Under the pieces are notes generated by a model. It worked only from the letters and a program-made list of their open reading frames with translations. It did no database searches and was not told the origin of the DNA. Positions 53,980 to 63,229 of a DNA stretch of 64,000 bases are shown piece by piece. Each line of letters begins with the position of its first letter. Position 1 is the first letter of the stretch. The position numbers were made by a program, and so were the translations under genes. Where the stretch lies: positions 62,001 to 126,000 of the forward strand of contig NZ_CP016619.1 of the NCBI RefSeq assembly GCF_002741015.1. Reading direction: 5' to 3'. Source of the stretch: Microvirga ossetica (GTDB lineage Bacteria; Pseudomonadota; Alphaproteobacteria; Rhizobiales; Beijerinckiaceae).

Positions 53980-54343
53980 ATGTTGAAGCCCTTCACAACC
54001 GAACGCTTGGCGATCCGCCAGTTACAGATCCGGGATGCTCCCGAGTTGGCCAGGATCAGCGACCTTCCGGCCGTGAGCCAGTGGATGGCTTTCATGGAAG
54101 GTGACTTCCCGCTGGAGAAGGCACAGGCCCTCATCGCCAGCCAGAATGACACGAGGGAATACTTCTTCGCGGTCCGGTTACCCGACGGCACGCTGATTGG
54201 GGCCATGGGCGTGATCGATCATCCGGACGGTACCATCGAGGTGGGCTACTGGTTCGGGGTCGACTACCAGGGAAAGGGTTATGCGTCCGAGGCGCTCCGG
54301 GCGACACTGGACCAAATCGCAGCCGATCCGCTGCTGGCGTCTC
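53980..54343 (+). pseudogene. GNAT acetyltransferase truncated by a Tn3 element
   Basis: The gene starts at ATG 53980 with a GGAGGG box and reads LKPFTTERLAIRQLQIRDAP, the RimJ/RimL-type opening, then FAVRLPDGTLIGAMGVIDHP and VGYWFGVDYQGKGYASEALR, the acetyl-CoA-binding motif A. It stops matching at 54343, where the Tn3-family inverted repeat begins. Beyond the right end of the transposon (61158 on) a short stretch reading PNVGTPLETGS may be its decayed C-terminus, though no target duplication remains. The rest of 61158-61363 shows no gene. Confidence 0.8.
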
Positions 54344-57121
54344 GGGGTGGGAACAAGAACTGCTCCCAAACACACGCTAAGCTAGAACGAACCAGGAACT
54401 CCCCTCTGTCCGGGCTAATCGCCCCACTCCCCTTCTGACGAACCAAGATTAGGCAGTTCCTCCGGACCGTCCCGGTAACGCTATCCAGAACGTTACGTGT
54501 GGAAAGATCGGGCGGCTGCTGTACCGAGCAGCAACATCCCGCACCCTTGCTCCGAACCGCCAAAGCGGTGGGGCAACAAGTGCGGGAGATGAGTGATGAT
54601 ACGGCGGAAGCTTCTGAGCCCAGAGGAGCGTCAGGCGCTGCTCGGTATTCCAGATGACGAAGCAAGCCTGATCCAGCACTACACCCTATCGCCGCAGGAT
54701 CGGCTCCAGGCTGAGGTTCGGAGGCGGTCCCACAATCAACTCGGCTACGCAGTCCAGCTCTGCCTCATGCGCTATCCTGGCCGGATCCTCGGGGTCGACG
54801 AGAGTCCACCTGCCGCTATGGTGGCCTACGTGGCTGAGCAACTGGAGGTCGACTCCGGCGCCTTTGCCCTCTACTCGCGCCGCTATCACACCCGCTTCGA
54901 TCACAGCCGCCGCCTGACGCAATATCTGGGCGTCCGGACTGCGACACGCGAGGATCGGCGTGCGGCTCTGGTAGCTGCGATCAAGGCAGCCACGGCAACA
55001 GATCAGGGACTGCCGATCGCAACTGCCGTCGTCAATGCGTTCCGCGAACGCGGCGCCCTGCTGTTGCCCGACGGCGCACTCGAGACGATCGGCATCGCCG
55101 GACGCGCCATTGCTCGCCAGCGGGCCGAAGCTGCCTTGCTGGAGGGCTTATCCCCGGATCAGCTCGACAGCCTTGATGCCCTTCTCACAGTTGATCCAGC
55201 AATCCAGCAGACCCGGTTCAGTTGGCTGCGCACGGCACCGGATGCACCCGGCGCCGACAATCTGATCGGCCTCATGGATCGTCTGGCTTTCGCCCGCTCC
55301 ATAGCCGTGGATCCGCAGCGGCGCGAGCGAATCCACCCTGAGCGCTGGACCCAGATCGTCCGTGAGGGTGACGCGGCGCCGGCGTGGCTTGTAGCCGACT
55401 TCAACGCCAATCGGCGGCGGGCGACAATCGTCGCGCAACTGATCACGTTCGGGGAGCGGTTAACCGACGAGGCGGTCACGATGTTCAACAAGCTGATCGG
55501 TCGGCTCTTCGCGCGAGCCAACACGCGCCGCAAGCAGAAATACGCCGACACTCGTCAAGAGACCACCAAGGCGCTACGCCTGTTCCGCGACACCTTGCGA
55601 GCCCTCGTTGTCGCCAACGATACAGGCCGGAATGCCATCGATGTTCTCGACGATGAGATCGGATGGCATCGCCTGTTGCAGGCCAAACCCGAAGTCGAAG
55701 CCATGGTGCGGGATGCTGATCCCGATCCGCTTCTGCTGGCTGCGGAGCGCTATGGCCCCGTGCGCAAGTACGCAGCGCGCTTCCTCGAGATGTTTACCTT
55801 CCGCTCGTCTCGCCGGCATGACTCGCTGCTGGCGGCTATCGGGACACTCAAAACCTTGAATGCTGCCGGACGCCGGACCCTGCCGGAGCGAGCGCCAGTC
55901 GGCCACCTCACATCTCAAGCCCGCAAGCTGATCTTTGCCGACGCCAAGCCGGATCGCCGTCTGTACGAGATCGCGACGCTGGCTGCCCTTCGGGATCGGT
56001 TGCGCTCCGGCGACATCTGGATTGAAGGCAGCCGCGCCTTCCGGCCCATGGACGAACAGCTCATGTCGAAGCCGGCCTTCGCAGCTTTGAAAGCAGCCGA
56101 TGAACTCGGTCTCGGCGTTCAGGGTGATGCTGTGGCATATCTCAGCGAGGCGCGTCAGACCCTCGACTTTAACCTCAAGCGGCTCGCCTATCGTGCGCGC
56201 AACGGCAAGCTCGAAGGTGTTCGGATCGAGGCTGGGCAGCTCGTCGTCACTCCCCTTCCCGGCGATGTACCGGCAGCAGCCGAGGAGTTGAAATGGGAAC
56301 TGGCCGACATGTACCCGCTGGTCGAGGTGCCCGATCTCCTGACGGAGGTGCATGCCTGGACCGGGTTTGCCGATCGCTTCACCCACATCCGCACCCAGGA
56401 ACCGCCTGAGAACATTCGAGCTATGTTGGCCGGTGTTCTAGCCGACGCCACCAACCTCGGTGCCAAACGGATGGCTGTGGCTTCGAAAGGCATCAGTGCG
56501 CGGGAAATTGCCTGGAAGCGGATCCTCCATACGCGACCTGAGACCTACAAGCTGGCGCAGGCCTGCATCACCGACAGGCATGCGCAGCACCCACATGCCC
56601 TGCTCTGGGGCGATGGCTCTACAGCCTCGTCGGATGGACAATTCTTCCAGGCCAGCGATCGCGCAGGCCCGCGGAGCGATGTCAACCTGCACTACGGCAG
56701 CGAACCAGGCTCGAAGTTCTACAGCCATCTCTCCGACCAGTACGGCTACTTCAGCATCCTGCCGATCAGCGCCACCGAGAGTGAGGCTCCGTACGTGCTC
56801 GATGGCCTGTTCCACCACGAGACGGCACTCGACATCCAGGAGCACTTCACCGACACCGGCGGCGCCAGCGTTATGTGGACAAGTCAAGCGCGTCCTGCGG
56901 GTGCATTTCTCGGCATCTGATGGATCAATCCCTTTGTTCGATCGAACGGACCATCCCTTCGTCCCGACCTGCCTTCCCCGATGCGCCGAGGCCGGGCGGC
57001 GGTCAAGGATGGCCGCAGGCCACCGCGGAGCGGCGCAGCAGCGTCCTTGAGGGCCGCCCGGCCGTCGGTGCCACGCTGGCTGCAGGCCGGTGACGCTTCG
57101 CATCGTGGAGCATGGCGGCGG

Positions 57122-59176
57122 TCATCCGCCGAGTGGGTCCTCCCCTATGTCTGCCAGCAGCCGCTCGATGCGTGCAGCGACAGCGCAGTGCCGCTCCACC
57201 TCGCGCGGCCAGTCGCGCGACCGGGCATCATCGGCGAGCCTCAACTCGACGCTGTGTCGCTCGCGAAGCCGGGAGGCGTATGCGGGCGTCGTCACGAACC
57301 GCGGGCATGCCAGGTACAGGTCGCACTCGCATGGCCCCTCCTCGGGCAGGCGCAGGCAGTGTCCGAGTTCGAGTTCGGTCTTCAGAAAGTTGGCCTTCAG
57401 CCAGTCGATCGCGTCTGCCGACAGAGTACCGGAGCGCACCGCCTCGGCGCCGGGACCGGCGATCAGGGCTCCCGGACCAAGCACCGTCTGGTAATCACGC
57501 AGCACCTCAGGGTCGGAGATTCGGGCGTAGACCATCGACATCCCCGGACTCTGGTGCCCGAGCACGCTCATGATCGTGTCGAGCTTGGCGCCGCGTTCTG
57601 CGAGCTGGGTACCGAGCGTGTGTCGGAAGCGATGCGCGCTGATCGTGCCGCGGCCCGACGCGTCCACGAGACCGGCGTTGCGGCAGGCCTGCTGAAGCGC
57701 CGTCTCGAAGAGATAGTACGCCGATATCAGCCTGCCCCGCACGACGAAGAGGTGGCGGACCCGGCCGCCGGTCAGTTCGTCGGTGAACCAGCGGTCCGGG
57801 GCATCGGCCCGCAACGCCATGACGCCCCGCAGCGCCTCGGCCGCCTCGTCGTGGAGCGGGACCGTGCGCTCCTTGTAGGTTTTGCCCGCCGGCAGACGCA
57901 GCCGATATGTGCCGTCGGGGTAGCGGTCCAGGCAGTCGAAGGAGAGGCGGCGGACCTCGCCACGCCGTGCGCCCGACCAGCGCAGCGTCAAGAGCGCTGC
58001 GCGCCGATACGGGCACGGCAGCGCCCGGATCGCCTCCATGATACGGTCGAGTTCCGCTTGCGGGATGAAGCGGGGCACCCGGTCGACGACGCGGGGCTTG
58101 TCCCGGTAGTCGATGAGCAACTGCCCCGGCCCTTCCCAGCCGAGCACAACGAGATCGCGGAAGAACAGCGCGACATCCGACTTCCTGCCGCGTCGCGTGT
58201 GCGTGGCGAGCCGGCGGCCCGTCGTCGGCTGGATGTTCTCGGCCATCGCTGCCAGGAAGCCGAGGACGTGATCACGGGTCACCTGCGCGAAGCTGCGCAC
58301 CTCGGGTGCTGCGGTCGCGAGATACTCGAGGAGCCGCCGCAGCGAGATCTCTCGGTGGTAGACAGTGTTGGGCCGCAGCATCGGCCTTGAGAAATCCAGC
58401 CAACGGTCGACGAGCGCGCGCATCTCGGGCTGAACCGGCGGGCGGAAGGCCCAAGGCGGCATCGTCTTCGCCGGCTGCCGCTCCGACTGGCCGCGGTGGT
58501 AGAGGATGACGGCAAGCTGGCCGCCATGCGTGATCCAGCTCTTGGCCCGTCCGCGTCGGTAGGCATCGGCCGAGTCGAAGAACAGGTCGATGCTACTATG
58601 CTCCGCGAAGTCGCGGATGGCCGCGAGCAGCCGGTCGATGTGCTCGGCGCGCAGCCGATCGGGATCGCGGACGCCCTCATGCATGGCGATCCGGACGACC
58701 GACCACGAGATCGCCTGCCTGATCGCAGCGCGATTGTAGCCCAGCGCCACCCCCTCTTCGACGAGCCGCGGAATGCCGAGATCCATGTCCAATTGGGAGG
58801 CCACGACGAGCGGCCGAGTGTTGCCGACAGCGAGCAGCCACGGATAGTCGAGGCGAAGCCGGTCGGTGAGGGCTAGGAAATAGAGATAGGGGCGGGCCTG
58901 GTAGGACAGACGGAAGCTGGCCGCCCCCCGGCGCTCGCCACTGAGACGGCCGACCCGCTCGGGCAACGGCCGGGCGAGCCAGGCATGGAGGTCGGGCCAG
59001 CAACTTCGGAAGCGCCGATACATCTGCAGCTGCGCGTGCTTGTACTCGGCGCAGATCGGCTGGCGAGCGACGTGGTCGGCGAACTCGGTCTCGTCGCAGT
59101 GGTCGGCGAGGACGGGCGCCGGCGGCGGGTTGCCGACGGCGAGCGCCGCCGCCGAGATCGTGCCTGCGGCCCTCAC
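57122..59176 (-). CDS. Tyrosine recombinase, large (TnpB-like)
   Basis: The 684-residue protein starts with GTG 59176, overlapping the TGA of the upstream recombinase (GTGA). The N-terminal 270 residues are a long unique part. A core-binding domain (MLRPNTVYHREISLRRLLEY) and the catalytic domain follow: the first Arg in LLTLRWSGARRGEVRRL, the HxxR box in SAHRFRHTLGTQLAERG, the His in VLGHQSPGMSM, and the Tyr in VYARISDPEVL. A Cys-containing C-terminal tail (CECDLYLACPRF) extends beyond the Tyr, as in Tn554 TnpB. It probably acts with its partner in site-specific integration. Confidence 0.88.
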   Translation of the reverse strand: MRAAGTISAAALAVGNPPPAPVLADHCDETEFADHVARQPICAEYKHAQLQMYRRFRSCWPDLHAWLARPLPERVGRLSGERRGAASFRLSYQARPYLYFLALTDRLRLDYPWLLAVGNTRPLVVASQLDMDLGIPRLVEEGVALGYNRAAIRQAISWSVVRIAMHEGVRDPDRLRAEHIDRLLAAIRDFAEHSSIDLFFDSADAYRRGRAKSWITHGGQLAVILYHRGQSERQPAKTMPPWAFRPPVQPEMRALVDRWLDFSRPMLRPNTVYHREISLRRLLEYLATAAPEVRSFAQVTRDHVLGFLAAMAENIQPTTGRRLATHTRRGRKSDVALFFRDLVVLGWEGPGQLLIDYRDKPRVVDRVPRFIPQAELDRIMEAIRALPCPYRRAALLTLRWSGARRGEVRRLSFDCLDRYPDGTYRLRLPAGKTYKERTVPLHDEAAEALRGVMALRADAPDRWFTDELTGGRVRHLFVVRGRLISAYYLFETALQQACRNAGLVDASGRGTISAHRFRHTLGTQLAERGAKLDTIMSVLGHQSPGMSMVYARISDPEVLRDYQTVLGPGALIAGPGAEAVRSGTLSADAIDWLKANFLKTELELGHCLRLPEEGPCECDLYLACPRFVTTPAYASRLRERHSVELRLADDARSRDWPREVERHCAVAARIERLLADIGEDPLGG

Positions 59177-60294
59177 GAGGCCGGCCCGTCCATGCCGAGG
59201 GCGCGCCGGTACTCGGCGATCACCATCGGATCCGAGACACGCGTGTACACACGGGTGGACTCGGGTGACGCATGACCGAGCCGGCGCATGAGCGCAAGCT
59301 CGCGCATGCCTCCCTCCCACATGCGCGTAGCATGGGTATGCCGGAGAGCATGGGGCGTCACGCGGGGCCCGCGCACACCAGCACGCTCACAGGCGCGCGC
59401 GAACAGCTTGGCGAGCGCGACATAGGACAGCGGCTCGCCGCGGCGCCGGCCATGGCCGCCGACGAGGAAGAGGAAGGCGGAGCCAGTGTCACGCGGGCGC
59501 TCGAGCGTCACGTAGTCGGCGACCGCGGCGAGCGTTGCCGGTTCGTGCAGGTCGACGACGCGCTCGCGGCGTCCCTTGGCGCGCACCCCGCGCGGATGGT
59601 CCTCGCGATGGCGCACGACGACGCGCCTGCGGCCGTAAGCGACATCCTCGAGCTTGAGGCCGAGCGCCTCGCCGGGCCGCAGGCCGCCGTCGAGCATGAG
59701 GCGGACGAGCGCGAGATCGCGTCGACAGCACAGCGCAGAAAGGATGGCCGTGACCTCCTCGCCGGACAATGGCCGTGGCACTTGGCGCACCGTCCTTACG
59801 GCGAGCGTGCGCCGGATCGGCGCGGTGCGCGCGATGCCCTCGAGGAAGGGGCGGTGCCGATCGACTGAGCGCAGCACGGCGCGCGCCTCGACCTTGGCGA
59901 TCGGATTAGGACCCGCGTGATGGCCCGCGAGCATGGCCCAGTCATAGAACGCAGAGATGGCGGCGAGCGCGCGGTTGACACTCGCCGGCGACAGCCGTCG
60001 TTCGACGTCGATACCAGGGCCTCCGGCCCGCTTGGCGCGGGAGGGTACGGTGCGCAGGTGGATGAGGAGCGCGATCGCACGGACTGGCGTCAGTGTTGTC
60101 CAGTCAAGTTCCGCGGTGGTGAGGAAGGTCCAGAGGTGACGCAGATCGTATGCGTAGGCGGCGATGGTGTGCGGCGAGCAGCCGCGCGAGGCCAGATAGC
60201 TGAGATAGTCCGTAACGGGCGCGACGGAATTGTCGACAGAATCAACGAGTTCGACCGGGACTGATGACCTGAGGCATCGCCGGACCGTGAACAT
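59173..60294 (-). CDS. Tyrosine recombinase, small (TnpA-like)
   Basis: The 373-residue protein starts at ATG 60294 (MFTVRRCLRSSVPVELVDSV). It has a SAM-like N-terminal domain (YLSYLASRGCSPHTIAAYAY; RALAAISAFYDWAMLAGHHA) and a phage-integrase catalytic domain with RLMLDGGLRPGEALGLKLED (Arg), TPHALRHTHATRMWEGG (HxxR), LGHASPESTRVYTRVSD (His and Tyr). The length equals Tn554 TnpA. Its TGA overlaps the GTG start of the second recombinase by four bases, implying coordinated expression. Confidence 0.9.
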   Translation of the reverse strand: MFTVRRCLRSSVPVELVDSVDNSVAPVTDYLSYLASRGCSPHTIAAYAYDLRHLWTFLTTAELDWTTLTPVRAIALLIHLRTVPSRAKRAGGPGIDVERRLSPASVNRALAAISAFYDWAMLAGHHAGPNPIAKVEARAVLRSVDRHRPFLEGIARTAPIRRTLAVRTVRQVPRPLSGEEVTAILSALCCRRDLALVRLMLDGGLRPGEALGLKLEDVAYGRRRVVVRHREDHPRGVRAKGRRERVVDLHEPATLAAVADYVTLERPRDTGSAFLFLVGGHGRRRGEPLSYVALAKLFARACERAGVRGPRVTPHALRHTHATRMWEGGMRELALMRRLGHASPESTRVYTRVSDPMVIAEYRRALGMDGPAS

Positions 60295-61363
60295 CGCAGG
60301 CCTCCAGACCTGGGTCGGACGCAGCGGGAGAATAGCACTTCCTGCTGTCTCTGTCCGCCGAGTGTCCACATAACCACCGATCACGTGTTTGGTCTCTTTG
60401 CTCTGACGGGCCGGCGCTTTGCTCCACGCCTTCGTAATCTCAAGGACCGGAAGCTCCATACCTTCGAGAAGCCGGAGACCTACCCTGCACTCCAGGAACA
60501 TATCGGCGTGCCGATCAACACCAGTCTGATCATGGAGTACTGGAATGACCTGCTGCATCTGGCGGCCTCCATCCAAACGCGGACGGTTGCTCCCTCGACA
60601 ATCCTCAAGCGATTGGCGGCCTCCCGCAATCCCAGCCAGCTGGCCCGTGCCTTACGTGAACTCGGTCGTCTCGAACGCACCCTGTTCATGATCGAGTGGT
60701 ACTCCGACCCTGCACTCCGGCGGCGCTGCCAAGCGGGTCTGAACAAGGGTGAGGCCGCCCACAAGCTGAAACGGGCCGTATTCTTCCATGAGCGTGGTGA
60801 GATCCGGGACCGTTCATTCGAAAGCCAGGCGTTCCGAGCATCCGGGCTGAACCTGGTCGTGAGCGCCATTGTTCACTGGAATACGGTCTATCTCGGACGC
60901 GCCGTGGATCATCTCCGCCGCCAGGGACGGATCATTCGGCCTGAGGTGCTCAAACATGTGTCCCCTCTGAGCTGGGAGCACATCAATCTCACCGGCACCT
61001 ACGCATGGGGCGAGGAGCCCTCGCTGGTCGACGGCTTTCGCCCCTTGCGCCCGCCGCAGCCCTTGGCACGAGCCGCATGATCCGGTTGGGCAAAGATGGA
61101 GGTTCTTTGTTCGTTCTAGCTTAGCGTGTGTTTGGAAGCAGTTCTTGTTCCGACCCCCAAACGTTGGGACGCCACTAGAAACAGGATCCCACAACCGAAG
61201 CAGATCTAAATCGATTCCGAGTGCGCGATCTAAGCAATCCATAGCAGGATCGCAGTTCTTGCGGTTGAAGGTTGATGTCTATCAACGAGGGAGCGCGCTT
61301 AAGGAATTGGGCGCAACTTCAACTAGCTTTGCAGTTCCGGCTTACCGGCATCCCAGCCGCCAC

Positions 61364-62329
61364 TCATCCAGTTTGCGTAGACGCGATAGCACCCTCATGG
61401 GCCAGAGCGATACTCTCGAAGCAGGCCCTAACTAGGGCCTCGAAACCTTCGACGGTGGCTCCAGCCATATGAGGTGTCGCAAGGATCCGCGGTTCTGACC
61501 GTATCGCGTCTCTCGGAAGTGGTTCCACTTCAAAGTTGTCGAAACTCGCCGCAAAGAGCCGTTTTGCTCGCACAGCTGCTCGCACGGCACCTTCGTCCAC
61601 CACACCAGCTCTAGAAACCGAGATCACCGTAGCTGACGGCTTCATCAAAGCTATTTCAGCCTCAGTTATTGCGCCGCGCGTGGCCTCCGTTAATGGAAGT
61701 TGAACGCAAATGACATCAGACGCGCGCAACAACTCCTCCTTGGTCACAGATCTAACCTTAGGACTTTCGTGATCTACGTCAGCACAATCATGGTAGATTA
61801 TTCTGACTGAAAAACCTGCCAGAAGGCGAGCGACATCCTGCCCAATCGCGCCAAAGCCAAGCAACCCCACCGTTTTCCCTTCAAGCCTTTGGGCTGGCGC
61901 GCGCAGGTCTCCACCGAGCCAGCGGCCATCCGCCCATGCCGCCGTTACTTCAGGAAGGTGTCGAAATAACGCTAGTATGGCACAGATTATGAACTCCGAG
62001 ACGCTCCTTGCGTTGAACCCCGGCAGCTCAGCAACGGTGATGCCGCGTCTCTTGGCATACACAAGATCGATATTATCAAAGCCCGTCCCCCACCGTTGGA
62101 TAAGACCCAGTCTCGGAGCAGCAGTAATCAGACTGGATGAGACCGCTTGTGTTCCAACCACAAGAACGTCGACAAGCCTGAGCGTTTCGGTGTTCTTACT
62201 CAAATCCTCATCAAGGAAGTGGCAGATCATCGTCGGCGGACAAGTTTGCTCGACAACAGCGCGATCGTGCGGCTGCCACTTGACCATGAAGCCGATATGC
62301 AGAGGATCTCCATTACCGGTTCGTTGCAT
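61364..62329 (-). CDS. D-2-hydroxyacid dehydrogenase
   Basis: The 321-residue enzyme belongs to the D-isomer-specific 2-hydroxyacid dehydrogenases. It has LIQRWGTGFDNIDLVYAKRR, the NAD motif GKTVGLLGFGAIGQDVARLL near residues 150-170, the catalytic Arg in VISVSRAGVVDEGAV, the Glu in FEVEPLPRD and the His in ATPHMAG. It reduces a 2-keto acid or oxidises a 2-hydroxy acid with NAD(H); the substrate is not known. It follows the ABC permease genes on the same strand, 62 bases after dppC-like, so it may be part of an uptake and catabolic operon. Confidence 0.88.
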   Translation of the reverse strand: MQRTGNGDPLHIGFMVKWQPHDRAVVEQTCPPTMICHFLDEDLSKNTETLRLVDVLVVGTQAVSSSLITAAPRLGLIQRWGTGFDNIDLVYAKRRGITVAELPGFNARSVSEFIICAILALFRHLPEVTAAWADGRWLGGDLRAPAQRLEGKTVGLLGFGAIGQDVARLLAGFSVRIIYHDCADVDHESPKVRSVTKEELLRASDVICVQLPLTEATRGAITEAEIALMKPSATVISVSRAGVVDEGAVRAAVRAKRLFAASFDNFEVEPLPRDAIRSEPRILATPHMAGATVEGFEALVRACFESIALAHEGAIASTQTG

Positions 62330-62391
62330 AATTTACTTCCTCATCAGCTCGAGCTGGGATTGTCCGGCATTAAACTGAGATACAAGCCCTA

Positions 62392-63228
62392 TCACAGCAT
62401 CGTCCAACCATCCCTCGCGAAGTGCCACCTCAGCAACTCCCCCGTTAACCCGATGGCTATGACTACCAGTGATATCGCAATGCCAGGAATGGTAGAAATC
62501 CACCAAGCGTTATCTAGAAAGTTGCGGCCGTTGGCGATGATCCGCCCCCAGCTTGGCACGCTCGGGGGCGTTCCCAGCCCCACATAGCTGAGTGACGCCT
62601 CTGCGAGAATGATCAAGCTTAGGTCTGCGGTTAACAGAACCAGAAGAGGAGCGGCTAAATTTGGGAGCACACAGGTCGTGATGATCCGCCACGTGGGCAG
62701 CCCGGAAACCAGCGCAGACTCAACGTAACTCTGCGAGCACACTTTCAGTGTGATAGCGCGCGCAAGTCGAGCGATAGCTGCCCATCGGGTGACAGCAAGA
62801 ACGACGATCACCGTCAGGATACTAGGAGGGATGAAGGCCGCCAGGAAGACAGCTATCAAGATTGATGGAAACGAGAGTTGCACATCAATGACGCGCATGA
62901 TCGCTTCACTTATCGATCCACCAGCCCACCCAGCAGCAATTCCCACGAAGGCTCCGATCACCGCTGCAACAAATGCCGCCGAGATAGCAATCCCAAGCGA
63001 CACCTGCGCACCGACAAGGATCTGAGCCAAGATGTCACGGCCCAGTTGGTCGGTGCCAAAGAAAGCGTAGGTGCCATCATTCGTTTGAGTGAGCGGTGGG
63101 AAAAAGCGCTGGCGCGTGTTAACCGACACTGGATCAAAGTCAACCATCGATGGACCGACGATCGCAAGGACCACAAAAGCGAGCAGGATACCGGGGCCGA
63201 GTAGGTTCTTCCACGAGAGAGGACGCAT
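62392..63228 (-). CDS. Dipeptide/oligopeptide-type ABC permease (DppC-like)
   Basis: The 278-residue protein has an N-terminal membrane helix (LLGPGILLAFVVLAIVGPS), then TDQLGRDILAQILVGAQVSL and GIAISAAFVAAVIGAFVGIA, the opening of DppC/OppC/GsiD permeases, and the EAA loop in ESALVSGLPTWRIITTCVLP. About six transmembrane helices fit the family. The start lies one base after the stop of the partner permease gene. It would form a heterodimer with it to import peptides, nickel or opine-like compounds. Confidence 0.9.
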   Translation of the reverse strand: MRPLSWKNLLGPGILLAFVVLAIVGPSMVDFDPVSVNTRQRFFPPLTQTNDGTYAFFGTDQLGRDILAQILVGAQVSLGIAISAAFVAAVIGAFVGIAAGWAGGSISEAIMRVIDVQLSFPSILIAVFLAAFIPPSILTVIVVLAVTRWAAIARLARAITLKVCSQSYVESALVSGLPTWRIITTCVLPNLAAPLLVLLTADLSLIILAEASLSYVGLGTPPSVPSWGRIIANGRNFLDNAWWISTIPGIAISLVVIAIGLTGELLRWHFARDGWTML

Positions 63229-63229
63229 G

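Larger units (their letters stand above)
56870..60378 (-). mobile_element. Two-recombinase (Tn554/BIM-like) element inside tnpA
   Basis: The 3509-bp insert carries two overlapping tyrosine recombinase genes and nothing else recognisable. Near its ends are inverted copies of GTTATGTGGACA (56870-56881, and the complement at 60363-60374). Excision leaves the host tnpA frame exactly restored with no target duplication. About 250 bases at the left (56882-57121) hold no clear gene; a tnpC-like gene, as in Tn554, was not found. Similar two-gene modules have been described as BIM elements. Confidence 0.82.
54596..61080 (+). pseudogene. tnpA: Tn3 transposase TnpA split by a recombinase element
   Basis: The 5' part (54596-56869) encodes 758 residues: the N-terminal DUF4158 region (RRKLLSPEERQALLGIPDDE), the DDE start ALLWGDGSTASSDGQFF with the first catalytic Asp, HYGSEPGSKFYSHLSDQYG, and TDTGGAS with the second. 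The 3' part (60379-61080) continues DHVFGLFALTGRRFAPRLRN through RRCQAGLNKGEAAHKLKRAV, the catalytic Glu region. The two join in frame after removing 56870-60378, giving a 991-residue protein of normal length. The split makes transposition impossible unless the insert excises. Confidence 0.92.
54344..61157 (+). mobile_element. Tn3-family element containing a second transposon
   Basis: The left end GGGGTGGGAACAAGAACTGC... and the inverted right end GGGGTCGGAACAAGAACTGC... match over about 49 bp with two differences, including CACACGCTAAGC typical of Tn3-family ends. The only native gene is tnpA; no resolvase or res site was recognised. Without the 3509-bp insert the element would be about 3.3 kb. 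It interrupts a GNAT gene. Confidence 0.9.

Noticed and set aside
56981..58390. Plus-strand frame of about 470 codons opposite the large recombinase
   Set aside because: Mirror frame; the minus strand carries the complete Arg-His-Arg-His-Tyr recombinase set.
56870..60378. Recombinase-in-trio (RIT) element
   Set aside because: RIT elements have three recombinases; only two are present and their sizes fit the Tn554/BIM type better.
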